A program made the translations under genes and the position numbers. A DNA stretch of 7,298 bases, taken from the NCBI GenBank assembly GCA_021781255.1, contig JAJXXG010001007.1, positions 1-7,298 of the forward strand, given 5' to 3'. This document shows, piece after piece, positions 1 to 6,305 of the stretch (position 1 is the first letter of the stretch; each line of letters opens with the position of its first letter). The DNA comes from Acidobacteriota bacterium. Lineage in GTDB: Bacteria > Acidobacteriota > Terriglobia > Terriglobales > Acidobacteriaceae. The notes beneath the pieces are model-generated. The model did not search any database. It worked only from the letters and a program-made list of their open reading frames with translations, and had not been told where the DNA came from.

Positions 1-88
1 GCCAGGTCGATGCCTCCGACTCCATACGTGCTCTTCCCCTTCTCCCCGGCGACCCTGCCGCAGCGCGCGTAACAAGCCACGTAGCAAG

Positions 89-155
89 GCGCTTGATACG
101 CCCGGCAGAACTGCGCTTAAGCCTGAGGAATCCACCCCTTCGCGCGCTTGATACG
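89..155. repeat. Pair of 12-base direct repeats upstream of the porin gene
   Basis: The 12-mer GCGCTTGATACG occurs exactly at 89-100 and again at 144-155, so the copies are 55 bases apart start to start. A related word, GTAGCAA followed by CTTGA, occurs at 82-95 and partly again at 182-195. The two exact copies lie in the leader region before the porin gene and are not explained by any coding frame I can support. Spaced direct repeats in a leader can be binding sites for a regulator, but chance or a remnant of other sequence is equally possible. I see the repeat directly; a regulatory role is inference. Confidence 0.4.
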
Positions 156-190
156 TCTCGGAGCAATCCCCCTGCACTACGGTAGCAATC

Positions 191-219
191 TTGAGCTCCG
201 ACTGCCGCGCCCCTACTCT
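191..219 (+). promoter_or_regulatory. Weak sigma70-like promoter candidate for the porin-led operon
   Basis: TTGAGC at 191-196 and TACTCT at 214-219 are separated by 17 bases. They match four of six and three of six bases of the standard -35 and -10 boxes. The position, about 80 bases before the porin start, is sensible for a promoter of the downstream gene set. The match is poor enough to arise by chance in sequence of this length, so this is only a candidate. No better pair was seen in 1-299. Confidence 0.18.
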
Positions 220-285
220 GAATTCGAGTCCCGAACCGAGCCGGTAATCCAAGCCTCGGTGCATCGGTGGTTCCCAAATACGCTT

Positions 286-302
286 AAGGATAACAGGCCA
301 TG
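286..302 (+). promoter_or_regulatory. Ribosome binding site that fixes the porin start
   Basis: AAGGA at 286-290 lies nine bases before ATG at 300. This is a good Shine-Dalgarno match at normal spacing. It supports the upstream ATG although that start gives the protein an unusually long stretch before its signal peptide. The next in-frame ATG (465) falls inside the hydrophobic core of the signal peptide and has no such site. Confidence 0.6.
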
Positions 303-1781
303 AGTCCAAAGATTGCGCCCCTTGTAAGCGGAGCGCAGAGCTCTTTTCTGGTTGCGGAGTATACCATTCGTTCCGAAAACCCCTCCACAACCTCTTGCAA
401 ACGGGCAAATGCCCGCCGCGCCAACGGGATATGCAAGTCTTTATATTTCATTCTGGCAGTGTTCATGGCGGCAGCTACCGTATACGCCCAGTCCGATTCG
501 GCCAAGCCAGCCGCGCCCCAGTCCAAACCCGAACCAACGCCGGAGCAGTTGGGCGGTATCCTCAAGGGTCAGATTCTTCTGATGCCGCCGGACTCGGCCC
601 GGACCTTTATCCCTTTCAACAATTTCCGCAAGGAGCTGGAAGAGAAGTACGGCATCGGCGTGTATGCCATCAACCAGACGCTCTTCGCGCGAAACACCTT
701 GAGCCCTGAGGTCCCCTACGACAAGATCTCCTACCCGGGCCAGGACAACTTCTACCAGTCGTCGAGCTACCTGACGCTGGCCTACGACATGCGCGCCTTC
801 CATTTGAAGGACGCGCAGCTGGTGCTGGATGCCGGCATCCAGAAGGTGAGCTGGTATCCGGGCGGCCCGGAGACGCTGGATTTCGACGAGGCCAGCTTCT
901 ACAAGGGCTTCTTCAAAGACAATCTGCAGCTCAAGGGCGGCTACATGTCGAACGCCGAAGAGTTCATCCAGATGCGTGTCGGCGGCCTTGCCAACAACGG
1001 AGCGGCCGGCGTGCTGGGAGTGCTCCCCTACAACGTCGGCTTGTCCAACAAGCCGCAGCAGGCTCCGTCGTTCAACGTACGGCAAAACCTGCCGAATCAC
1101 TTCTACGCCAAGGTGGGCTTCCAGCGCAGCTACTCGCCGATGAACAGCGTTGGCGAACAGGAACAGGACAAGGTGGGATTCCGCTTTGCCCCCGGGCCCG
1201 CTTACGACGCCAGGCACGGCGTGTGGACCAAAGGCGACGGTCTGCTGTCGATCATGGAAGTGGATTACCAGAAGTCCCAGTACAAGAACCCGACGGCACT
1301 GTGGGTCCGCGCCGGCTACATGAATAACAGGACGAAGTACCGGAACTACAACACCAACCAGTACGACACGCCCAACTACGCCTACTACGTGGCGGCCGAC
1401 AAGCAGGCCACGCAGCCGAATCCCGCCAACCAGCGGCACGGCTTGTTTATCGGCGGATCGGCGATGTATTCGCCCCCGGCCGTCAATACCTACTACCAGT
1501 ACTACGAAGCCCGCGCCTACTATTCGGGCCCGTTTGCAAAGCGGCCCGGCGATTTCTTCTCGCTGGTGGGCGCTCACAGCGAATACAGCCCGGACCTGAC
1601 CAGGACCAAGGCGCCCGGCACGTTTTCCAAGGGTTCGTGGTCGCTGACGCCGACCTACAACTACAAGCTCTACCGGACGGCGTACTGGGTAAACGCGCTG
1701 GGGTACACGCAGGGACCCGTGCCCGGCGCCAAATATCGCAACACACTCATTTACAACACCATGCTGATGGTCTTCTTTTAG
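300..1781 (+). CDS. OprB-like carbohydrate-selective outer-membrane porin
   Basis: Predicted 493-residue beta-barrel porin that would let sugars or sugar acids cross the outer membrane. A hydrophobic signal segment runs from about residue 47 to 62 and ends in VYA-QS, so cleavage after A63 is likely. A Pro/Ala/Lys-rich linker (about 65-82) follows, and then a long region of alternating aromatic and polar residues rich in Tyr, Asn and Gly, typical of beta-strands and loops. Segments such as AGYMNNRTKYRNYN (338-351) fit a Tyr/Asn-rich loop. The chain ends in Phe-Phe, and a C-terminal aromatic residue is usual for barrel proteins. The general layout resembles OprB porins of roughly 400-500 residues. 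It is followed by a sugar-acid permease gene, which supports a role in uptake. Oddity: about 45 residues precede the signal core. The exact substrate cannot be read from the sequence. Another barrel family is the main alternative. Confidence 0.66.
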   Translation: MSPKIAPLVSGAQSSFLVAEYTIRSENPSTTSCKRANARRANGICKSLYFILAVFMAAATVYAQSDSAKPAAPQSKPEPTPEQLGGILKGQILLMPPDSARTFIPFNNFRKELEEKYGIGVYAINQTLFARNTLSPEVPYDKISYPGQDNFYQSSSYLTLAYDMRAFHLKDAQLVLDAGIQKVSWYPGGPETLDFDEASFYKGFFKDNLQLKGGYMSNAEEFIQMRVGGLANNGAAGVLGVLPYNVGLSNKPQQAPSFNVRQNLPNHFYAKVGFQRSYSPMNSVGEQEQDKVGFRFAPGPAYDARHGVWTKGDGLLSIMEVDYQKSQYKNPTALWVRAGYMNNRTKYRNYNTNQYDTPNYAYYVAADKQATQPNPANQRHGLFIGGSAMYSPPAVNTYYQYYEARAYYSGPFAKRPGDFFSLVGAHSEYSPDLTRTKAPGTFSKGSWSLTPTYNYKLYRTAYWVNALGYTQGPVPGAKYRNTLIYNTMLMVFF

Positions 1782-1788
1782 CAGACCC

Positions 1789-1817
1789 GCCGCGCATTGC
1801 GCCTCACAGTGCGCGGC
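1789..1817 (+). terminator. GC-rich hairpin between the porin and permease genes
   Basis: GCCGCGCA at 1789-1796 pairs perfectly with TGCGCGGC at 1810-1817 around a 13-base loop. It starts eight bases after the porin stop. No run of T follows, so it is not a classical intrinsic terminator. It could be a partial terminator or an mRNA 3' stabilising stem that lets the porin message outnumber the downstream genes, a common arrangement for abundant porins. The stem is seen; its function is inference. Confidence 0.4.
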
Positions 1818-1878
1818 AGTTTCAGGCCATGAGGAATGTCCTGCGGGAAGAGGTTCCGGCAAGCCTTTCTCGTCGCAC

Positions 1879-1892
1879 GGAGCTAGTTGATG
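1879..1892 (+). promoter_or_regulatory. Ribosome binding site that sets the permease start at ATG 1890
   Basis: GGAG at 1879-1882 lies seven bases before ATG at 1890. A TTG codon directly before it (1887-1889) is in the same frame and would add one residue, but the ATG at normal spacing is the better choice. Confidence 0.6.
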
Positions 1893-3197
1893 CCTAACTC
1901 AATCCCACTGGTTGAACATTGCGATGCAAGCGCGGAGCCCGCGGCGCGGATCGGTCGCGTGCGATGGACGATCTGCGCCATGCTCTTCGTCGCAACTTCA
2001 ATCAATTACATGGACAGGCAGGTCATCTCGATCCTGAAACCGACGCTTGAACACAGCATCGGCATGACGGAGATCGGATATGGCTATATCGTGGATGCCT
2101 TCCAGATTGCCTATGCCATCGGATTGATTGCCGCCGGGCGATTCGTCGACAAGGTCGGCACGCGCATTGGCTATATGGTCATCATGGCGGTCTGGAGCCT
2201 CTCCGCCATGGGACACGCGCTGGCCAACTCCGTGCTGGAGTTCGGCGTGGCGCGATTCTCGCTGGGCGTGGGAGAATCCGGCAACTTTCCCGCAGCCATC
2301 AAGACCGTGGCCGAGTGGTTTCCGCAGCGGGAGCGCGCCCTGGCTACGGGGATATTCAACTCGGGTGCAAATCTGGGCGCCATCCTTGCGCCCATCCTCG
2401 TGCCGTGGGTGACAATCCGTTTCGGCTGGCATGCGGCGTTTCTCGCCACGGGCATTCTCAGCGCCATCTGGATTCTGTGGTGGTTCAGCAAATACCGCAA
2501 ACCCGCTGACCATCCCACGCTGACGGGTGCGGAGCTTCGCCACATCTACCAGGAATCGGCAGCCCAGCTCGGCCGCGCCATGCCATGGCGTCGTTTGCTC
2601 GTCGTCCGCCAGACATGGGGATTTGCGCTCGCCAAATTTCTCACAGACCCGATCTGGTGGTTCTATCTCTTCTGGATGCCCTCCTACTTCAGCGCAAAGT
2701 TTCATCTCGACCTCTCCCATCTGGGGCTTCCTCTGGTGATCGTCTACAACGCTTCCGCCGTAGGCAGCATCGGCGGCGGATGGCTGCCACAGATCTTTCG
2801 GCGCCTGCATCTGTCGCAAAACTCCGCGCGGCTTGCCGCCATGCTTCTATGCGCGCTCGCGGTTGTGCCCATCTTCATGGCGACCCGGGTTGTCTCAGAA
2901 TGGACCGCCGTGGCCCTGCTGAGCCTTGCTGCCGCGGCTCATCAGGGATGGTCGGCAAACCTGCTCACCACGCCCTCGGACATGTTCCCGCGCACAACCA
3001 TCGGGTCAGTGACCGGCATTGGAGGAATGGCAGGATCCGCGGGTGGCGCTTTGCTGGCCGCTTACGCCGGGCACATTCTTCAGCTCACGCACAGCTACGC
3101 AAGCCTGTTTGCCATTGCCGCAAGCGCGTACCTGCTGGCGCTCCTCGTGCTGGTGGCTCTGGCGCCGGGACTTCGCAAAGTGGAGCTGCCGTTATGA
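1890..3197 (+). CDS. MFS permease, hexuronate/sugar-acid type (ExuT-like, anion:cation symporter family)
   Basis: Predicted 435-residue inner-membrane transporter with about 12 hydrophobic helices, probably a proton symporter for an organic anion such as a hexuronate or aldonate. Family signs: INYMDRQVIS (38-47) in the first helix, GRFVDKVGTRIGY (83-95) as the MFS signature loop between helices 2 and 3, and GVGESGNFPAAIKTVAEWF (126-144) followed by NSGANLGAILAP (157-168), which are characteristic of the ExuT/GudP/DgoT group. DPIWWFYLFWMPSYF (253-267) after the central loop is also typical. Length and N-terminal cytoplasmic stretch are normal. The gene ends in ATGA shared with the start of the kinase-dehydrogenase gene, so the two are translationally coupled. 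The neighbouring gluconate kinase and glucuronidase-family enzyme favour uptake of glucuronate or a gluconate-like acid. The family call is strong; the substrate is inferred. Confidence 0.87.
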   Translation: MPNSIPLVEHCDASAEPAARIGRVRWTICAMLFVATSINYMDRQVISILKPTLEHSIGMTEIGYGYIVDAFQIAYAIGLIAAGRFVDKVGTRIGYMVIMAVWSLSAMGHALANSVLEFGVARFSLGVGESGNFPAAIKTVAEWFPQRERALATGIFNSGANLGAILAPILVPWVTIRFGWHAAFLATGILSAIWILWWFSKYRKPADHPTLTGAELRHIYQESAAQLGRAMPWRRLLVVRQTWGFALAKFLTDPIWWFYLFWMPSYFSAKFHLDLSHLGLPLVIVYNASAVGSIGGGWLPQIFRRLHLSQNSARLAAMLLCALAVVPIFMATRVVSEWTAVALLSLAAAAHQGWSANLLTTPSDMFPRTTIGSVTGIGGMAGSAGGALLAAYAGHILQLTHSYASLFAIAASAYLLALLVLVALAPGLRKVELPL

Positions 3198-4492
3198 TCC
3201 TCATCCTGATGGGCGTGAGCGGAATTGGAAAAACGACGATAGGCAAGCTGCTGGCCGCGCGCACAGGCTGGCGCTTTGAAGACGCCGACGATTATCACCC
3301 CGCCGATAACAAGCGGAAGATGGCGGCGGGCATACCGCTCACGGACGATGATCGCCTGCCGTGGTTGAGCATTCTGCATGACCGCATGTCGCGGTACTTC
3401 CAGGAGAACCGCAGCGCGATCTTTGCCTGCTCTGCACTGAAGAAGAAATACAGGCAGCGCCTTGTGGACGGCTTTGGCAGCCACGAGTTTCGCTTGATCG
3501 ACCTTGTAGCGCCGGTGGAAGTGCTGCGCACGCGGCTACGCGCGCGCCGGCACGAATTCATGAGCACGCAGCTGCTTGAGAGCCAGATTGAGACGTTTGA
3601 AAAGCCCGCGCAGGCGTGGTCCATCTCCGTGGCGGGAAGGCCCGAAGAGGCGGTGGACGCGATCATGCAGCATTTGAAGAACGAGGGGCTGCTGACCGCA
3701 GCCAGGGAGAACGAGATGGCAAGCGAACTATTGAGCCTGCAAGGCAAAGTGGCAGTGGTAACAGGCGGCACGTCCGGCATTGGGCGCGCCATGGCGCTGG
3801 GACTGGCGCAGGCAGGCGCGGACGTGGTGCCCACGGGCCGCCGCGCTCAGCAGGTGGAAGAGGTTGCCGCGGAGATCGAGCAACTGGGCCGCCGGTCACT
3901 GCGCGTGCCGTCCGATGTCTGCAGTCGATCGTCGCTGGAGCGGCTCTGCGAAGAGACACTCAAGGCATTTGGCAAGGTGGATATCCTCATCAACTGCGCG
4001 GGCAAAATCTCGCGCAAGCCCACGATTGATTTTCCAGAGACAGAGTGGACTGACATTCTTGACACCAATCTCACGGGAACGCTGCGCGCGTGCCAGGTGT
4101 TTGGCAGGCACATGCTCGACCGCGGCTATGGACGAATCATCAATATTGCGTCTCTCAACAGCTTTGTCGCATTGAGTGAAGTTGCCGCCTATGCCGCCAG
4201 CAAGGCGGGCGTGGTCTCGCTGACGCGCTCGCTTGCAGTGGAGTGGGCAAGCAAGGGCGTGACGGTGAATGCCATCGCTCCGGGCGTCTTCCGCACCGAT
4301 CTGAATGCCCAGTTGCTCGACAGCACTCCGCGCGGACAGGAGCTTCTGATGCGCACTCCGATGGGCCGATTCGGAAAAACGATCGAGCTGGTCGGCGCAG
4401 CCATCTTCCTCGCCTCTGAAGCAGCATCGTTTGTTTGCGGCCAGACTCTCGTTGTCGATGGAGGGTTCCTGGCAAGCGGCGTCAACCAGTAG
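3194..4492 (+). CDS. Fused gluconokinase (GntK/IdnK type) and short-chain dehydrogenase
   Basis: One uninterrupted 432-residue frame carries two complete enzymes. Residues 1-163 are a gluconokinase, which phosphorylates gluconate to 6-phosphogluconate with ATP. They contain the P-loop GVSGIGKTT (7-15), HPADNKRKMAAGIPL (35-49), DDDR-PWL (51-58) and CSALKKKYR (79-87). Residues 180-432 are a classical SDR oxidoreductase: TGGTSGIG (190-197), NCAG (267-270, where NNAG is usual), N292, S320, Y333 and K337 as the catalytic tetrad, and VDGG near the end. Arg-Arg (216-217) after the second strand, with no Asp, suggests NADP(H) preference. The SDR resembles gluconate 5-dehydrogenase/IdnO and KduD types; its substrate is not determined. 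The linker (about 164-179) is short. The start overlaps the permease stop as ATGA and has GGAG at 3182-3185. If the SDR is a 5-ketogluconate reductase, its product would be the kinase substrate. Alternative: a recently lost stop codon, or a sequencing indel at the junction. Confidence 0.88.
   Translation: MILILMGVSGIGKTTIGKLLAARTGWRFEDADDYHPADNKRKMAAGIPLTDDDRLPWLSILHDRMSRYFQENRSAIFACSALKKKYRQRLVDGFGSHEFRLIDLVAPVEVLRTRLRARRHEFMSTQLLESQIETFEKPAQAWSISVAGRPEEAVDAIMQHLKNEGLLTAARENEMASELLSLQGKVAVVTGGTSGIGRAMALGLAQAGADVVPTGRRAQQVEEVAAEIEQLGRRSLRVPSDVCSRSSLERLCEETLKAFGKVDILINCAGKISRKPTIDFPETEWTDILDTNLTGTLRACQVFGRHMLDRGYGRIINIASLNSFVALSEVAAYAASKAGVVSLTRSLAVEWASKGVTVNAIAPGVFRTDLNAQLLDSTPRGQELLMRTPMGRFGKTIELVGAAIFLASEAASFVCGQTLVVDGGFLASGVNQ
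3704..3718 (+). promoter_or_regulatory. Internal ribosome binding site and ATG at the kinase-dehydrogenase junction
   Basis: AGGGAG at 3704-3709 stands six bases before ATG at 3716-3718, in the same frame as the fusion (Met175). Starting here would yield a 258-residue stand-alone SDR, the usual length of that family. The site falls within the inter-domain linker, exactly where a separate dehydrogenase gene would begin. This suggests the two domains descend from adjacent genes, and that a free dehydrogenase may still be made beside the fusion. Confidence 0.5.
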
Positions 4493-4563
4493 CCCGTAAC
4501 ACGCTGCACGCCAATGACAACTCAATTCAACCGCCGGGGAACGGCACAGATCCAACAGCACTG

Positions 4564-4581
4564 AAAGGAATTGTTTGTATG
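4564..4581 (+). promoter_or_regulatory. Ribosome binding site of the GH79 gene
   Basis: AAAGGA at 4564-4569 lies nine bases before ATG at 4579. It selects this start over upstream in-frame codons that overlap the end of the preceding gene, and the chosen start opens directly into a normal signal peptide. The 86-base gap before it shows no convincing promoter or terminator. Confidence 0.6.
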
Positions 4582-6165
4582 AGAAAGCGTAGCTTTGCAG
4601 GTTTTATTGCTGGCGGCATCTTCGCCGCTCTTAGCGTTGTGCCGGCCATCGCCGGTGAGCCAGGCGCCAAGCCATCGTCTATCGCTCCGGCCCACATGGC
4701 GCGCGTCGGCACAGTGGATGAGCGTTTTCAGTCCTACAACATAGAGATGGTGGAGATCACCGGAGGACGCTTCTGGAAGCCGTATGCCAGCACACAAACG
4801 GCAAACCCAAGTGGCGGCAATCAGCCCACCGGAATGTCGGCTTCGCTGTACGAGTTTCGCAAGCCAATTGATCTCTACAATCCCCGGCTTCGCAAACTGG
4901 CCGCAGCGCTCGGGCCTGCGTATGTTCGCGTAAGCGGAACCTGGGCAAACACCACCTTCTTCCAGGATGCAGGCGCGACCGCATCGGACAAGGTTCCCGA
5001 CGGCTACAAGGCCATTCTGACGCGCAAGGCGTGGAAGGGCGTGATCGACTTCTCCAACGCGGTTGACGCGCCGATCGTCACATCCTTCGCCATCAGTGCG
5101 GGCACGCGCGATGCATCGGGCATCTGGACTCCCGCGCAGGCCAAAGAAATTCTCGACTTCACCCAGGCCAACCACGGCGTGATTGCCGCAGCTGAGCTGA
5201 TGAACGAGCCCACCATGCCGGAGATGGGCGGCTCACCCAAAGGCTACAGCGCGGCCGACTACAGCAAAGACCTTGCCGTGTTCCATGCATTTCTCAAACA
5301 GGCTGATCCGAAGATCATCATCCTCGGCCCCGGCAGCGTCGGCGAAGAGGGCATGGTCATCCCTCCCGTCTCAAACATCATGAGGGCTAAGGATATTCTG
5401 GCCGGAGCGGCTCAGTATTTTGATGCATTCAGCTACCACACCTACGGCGCCGTTTCCAGCCGCTGCTCCAGCATGGGCCGCGCAGCCAACACCACGCTGG
5501 ACGCTGCGCTCACAGAGGACTGGCTCGCGCGCGGCGATAAGGGCGAGCAATACTATGGCGCACTCCGCGACCGCTTTATGCCCGGCAAGCCCATGTGGAA
5601 TACAGAGACAGCGCAGACAGCCTGCGGCGGTGACCGCTGGGCCTCCACCTTTGTGGACAGCTTCCGTTATCTGAACCAGCTTGGCGACCTGGCCAAGCGC
5701 GGCGTGCAGGTGCAGGCACACAACACGCTGGCTGCCAGCGACTACGGCCTGCTGCAGGAGTACACCTTTGAGCCGCGCCCCAACTACTGGTCGGCACTGC
5801 TGTGGCGCAAGCTGATGGGAACCACCGTGCTTGAAGCAGGCGCCTCGCCGGCAGCAAGCCTTCACCTGTATGCCCAGTGTCTGCGCAACCATCCGGGCGG
5901 CGTTGCGTTGCTGGCCATTAATGCGAGCGAAACCGATGCGCAGTCACTGAATGTGCCAGTCAAGTCAGAGCGCTACACCCTCACGGCAAAGGAACTGACG
6001 GCAAGCGTGGTCCAGCTGAACGGTGTTGATCTAAAGCTGGGTGCCGATGATTCGCTGCCGGAATTGAAGGGCCAGTCAACCCATGCAGGGACAGTGACGT
6101 TCGCGCCGAAGAGCATTACCTTCCTCGCGATGCCGAATGCGCATAACGCAGCCTGCGGCCAGTAA
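4579..6165 (+). CDS. Secreted glycoside hydrolase family 79 enzyme (beta-glucuronidase/heparanase-like)
   Basis: A 528-residue exported hydrolase expected to cleave beta-linked glucuronic acid (or its 4-O-methyl form) from glycans. The signal peptide is basic MRKR, a hydrophobic core, then AIA-GE with cleavage after A25. The mature protein begins with a DERFQSYNIEMVEITGG segment (47-63), followed by YVRVSGTWANTTFF (115-128). ELMNEP (206-211) supplies the likely acid/base E210, HTYG (287-290) lies at the active-site side, and MWNTETAQTACGG (339-351) supplies the likely nucleophile E343. FEPRPNYWSALLWRKLMGT (397-415) matches the end of the heparanase barrel. About 420-528 forms the C-terminal beta-sandwich. 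Four cysteines (295, 348, 434, 526) could form two disulfides. The length fits bacterial GH79. Position after permease and kinase genes suggests it feeds them. GH79 assignment is firm; choice between exo-glucuronidase and endo-acting heparanase-like activity is not settled. Confidence 0.87.
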   Translation: MRKRSFAGFIAGGIFAALSVVPAIAGEPGAKPSSIAPAHMARVGTVDERFQSYNIEMVEITGGRFWKPYASTQTANPSGGNQPTGMSASLYEFRKPIDLYNPRLRKLAAALGPAYVRVSGTWANTTFFQDAGATASDKVPDGYKAILTRKAWKGVIDFSNAVDAPIVTSFAISAGTRDASGIWTPAQAKEILDFTQANHGVIAAAELMNEPTMPEMGGSPKGYSAADYSKDLAVFHAFLKQADPKIIILGPGSVGEEGMVIPPVSNIMRAKDILAGAAQYFDAFSYHTYGAVSSRCSSMGRAANTTLDAALTEDWLARGDKGEQYYGALRDRFMPGKPMWNTETAQTACGGDRWASTFVDSFRYLNQLGDLAKRGVQVQAHNTLAASDYGLLQEYTFEPRPNYWSALLWRKLMGTTVLEAGASPAASLHLYAQCLRNHPGGVALLAINASETDAQSLNVPVKSERYTLTAKELTASVVQLNGVDLKLGADDSLPELKGQSTHAGTVTFAPKSITFLAMPNAHNAACGQ

Positions 6166-6177
6166 ACCCGCTTTCTG

Positions 6178-6220
6178 CCATGCGCGCGGAGAGGAGCATT
6201 GCTCTACTCCGCGCGCATGG
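6178..6220. terminator. Long hairpin between convergent genes, probable bidirectional terminator
   Basis: A perfect 14-base inverted repeat (CCATGCGCGCGGAG at 6178-6191, its complement at 6207-6220) is continued, after one A-A mismatch, by an inner stem of one G-T and four normal pairs, closed by an ATT loop (6198-6200). It begins 13 bases after the GH79 stop and ends 85 bases before the stop of the minus-strand GH59 gene. The location between two converging genes fits a shared terminator. There is no clear T tract on either strand, so termination may be imperfect or the stem may protect mRNA ends. Confidence 0.65.
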
Positions 6221-6305
6221 ATTTCTACCAGTTCGAACAATCGACGTCGTTCTGCCGGATGCCGCCTGCAACATCGGCCGGGAGCCGTTAAAGGTGATTC
6301 GACGC

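Noticed and set aside
1..182. Plus-strand frames open at the left edge that could be the tail of an upstream gene (stops at 70, 149 and 183)
   Set aside because: All three frames are open for some distance and none gives a recognisable C-terminus, so no choice can be supported.
218..240. TTCGAGTCC word resembling the T-loop of a tRNA
   Set aside because: The flanking five bases do not pair to make the T stem, and no acceptor, D or anticodon arms can be placed around it.
1..264. Minus-strand frame open from ATG at 264-262 to the left edge, which could be the start of a divergent gene
   Set aside because: The roughly 88 residues show no family resemblance that I recognise, and the Shine-Dalgarno candidate is weak. 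An open run of this size is common in GC-rich DNA. Sequence to the left would decide it.
441..1862. Long open frame of 473 codons on the minus strand, opposite the porin gene
   Set aside because: It is antisense to a well-supported porin, its translation is Val/Arg/His-rich low-information sequence with no recognisable motif, and it is explained by GC-rich codon bias in the real gene.
1998..2819. Minus-strand open frame of 273 codons opposite the permease
   Set aside because: It lies wholly inside the permease gene, its translation has no known motif, and its composition is that of an antisense shadow.
2585..3193. Extension of the kinase-dehydrogenase frame upstream to 2585
   Set aside because: This part overlaps the MFS permease in another frame and reads as Arg/Ala/His-rich shadow sequence. 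The true start is ATG 3194, with GGAG before it and the P-loop directly after.
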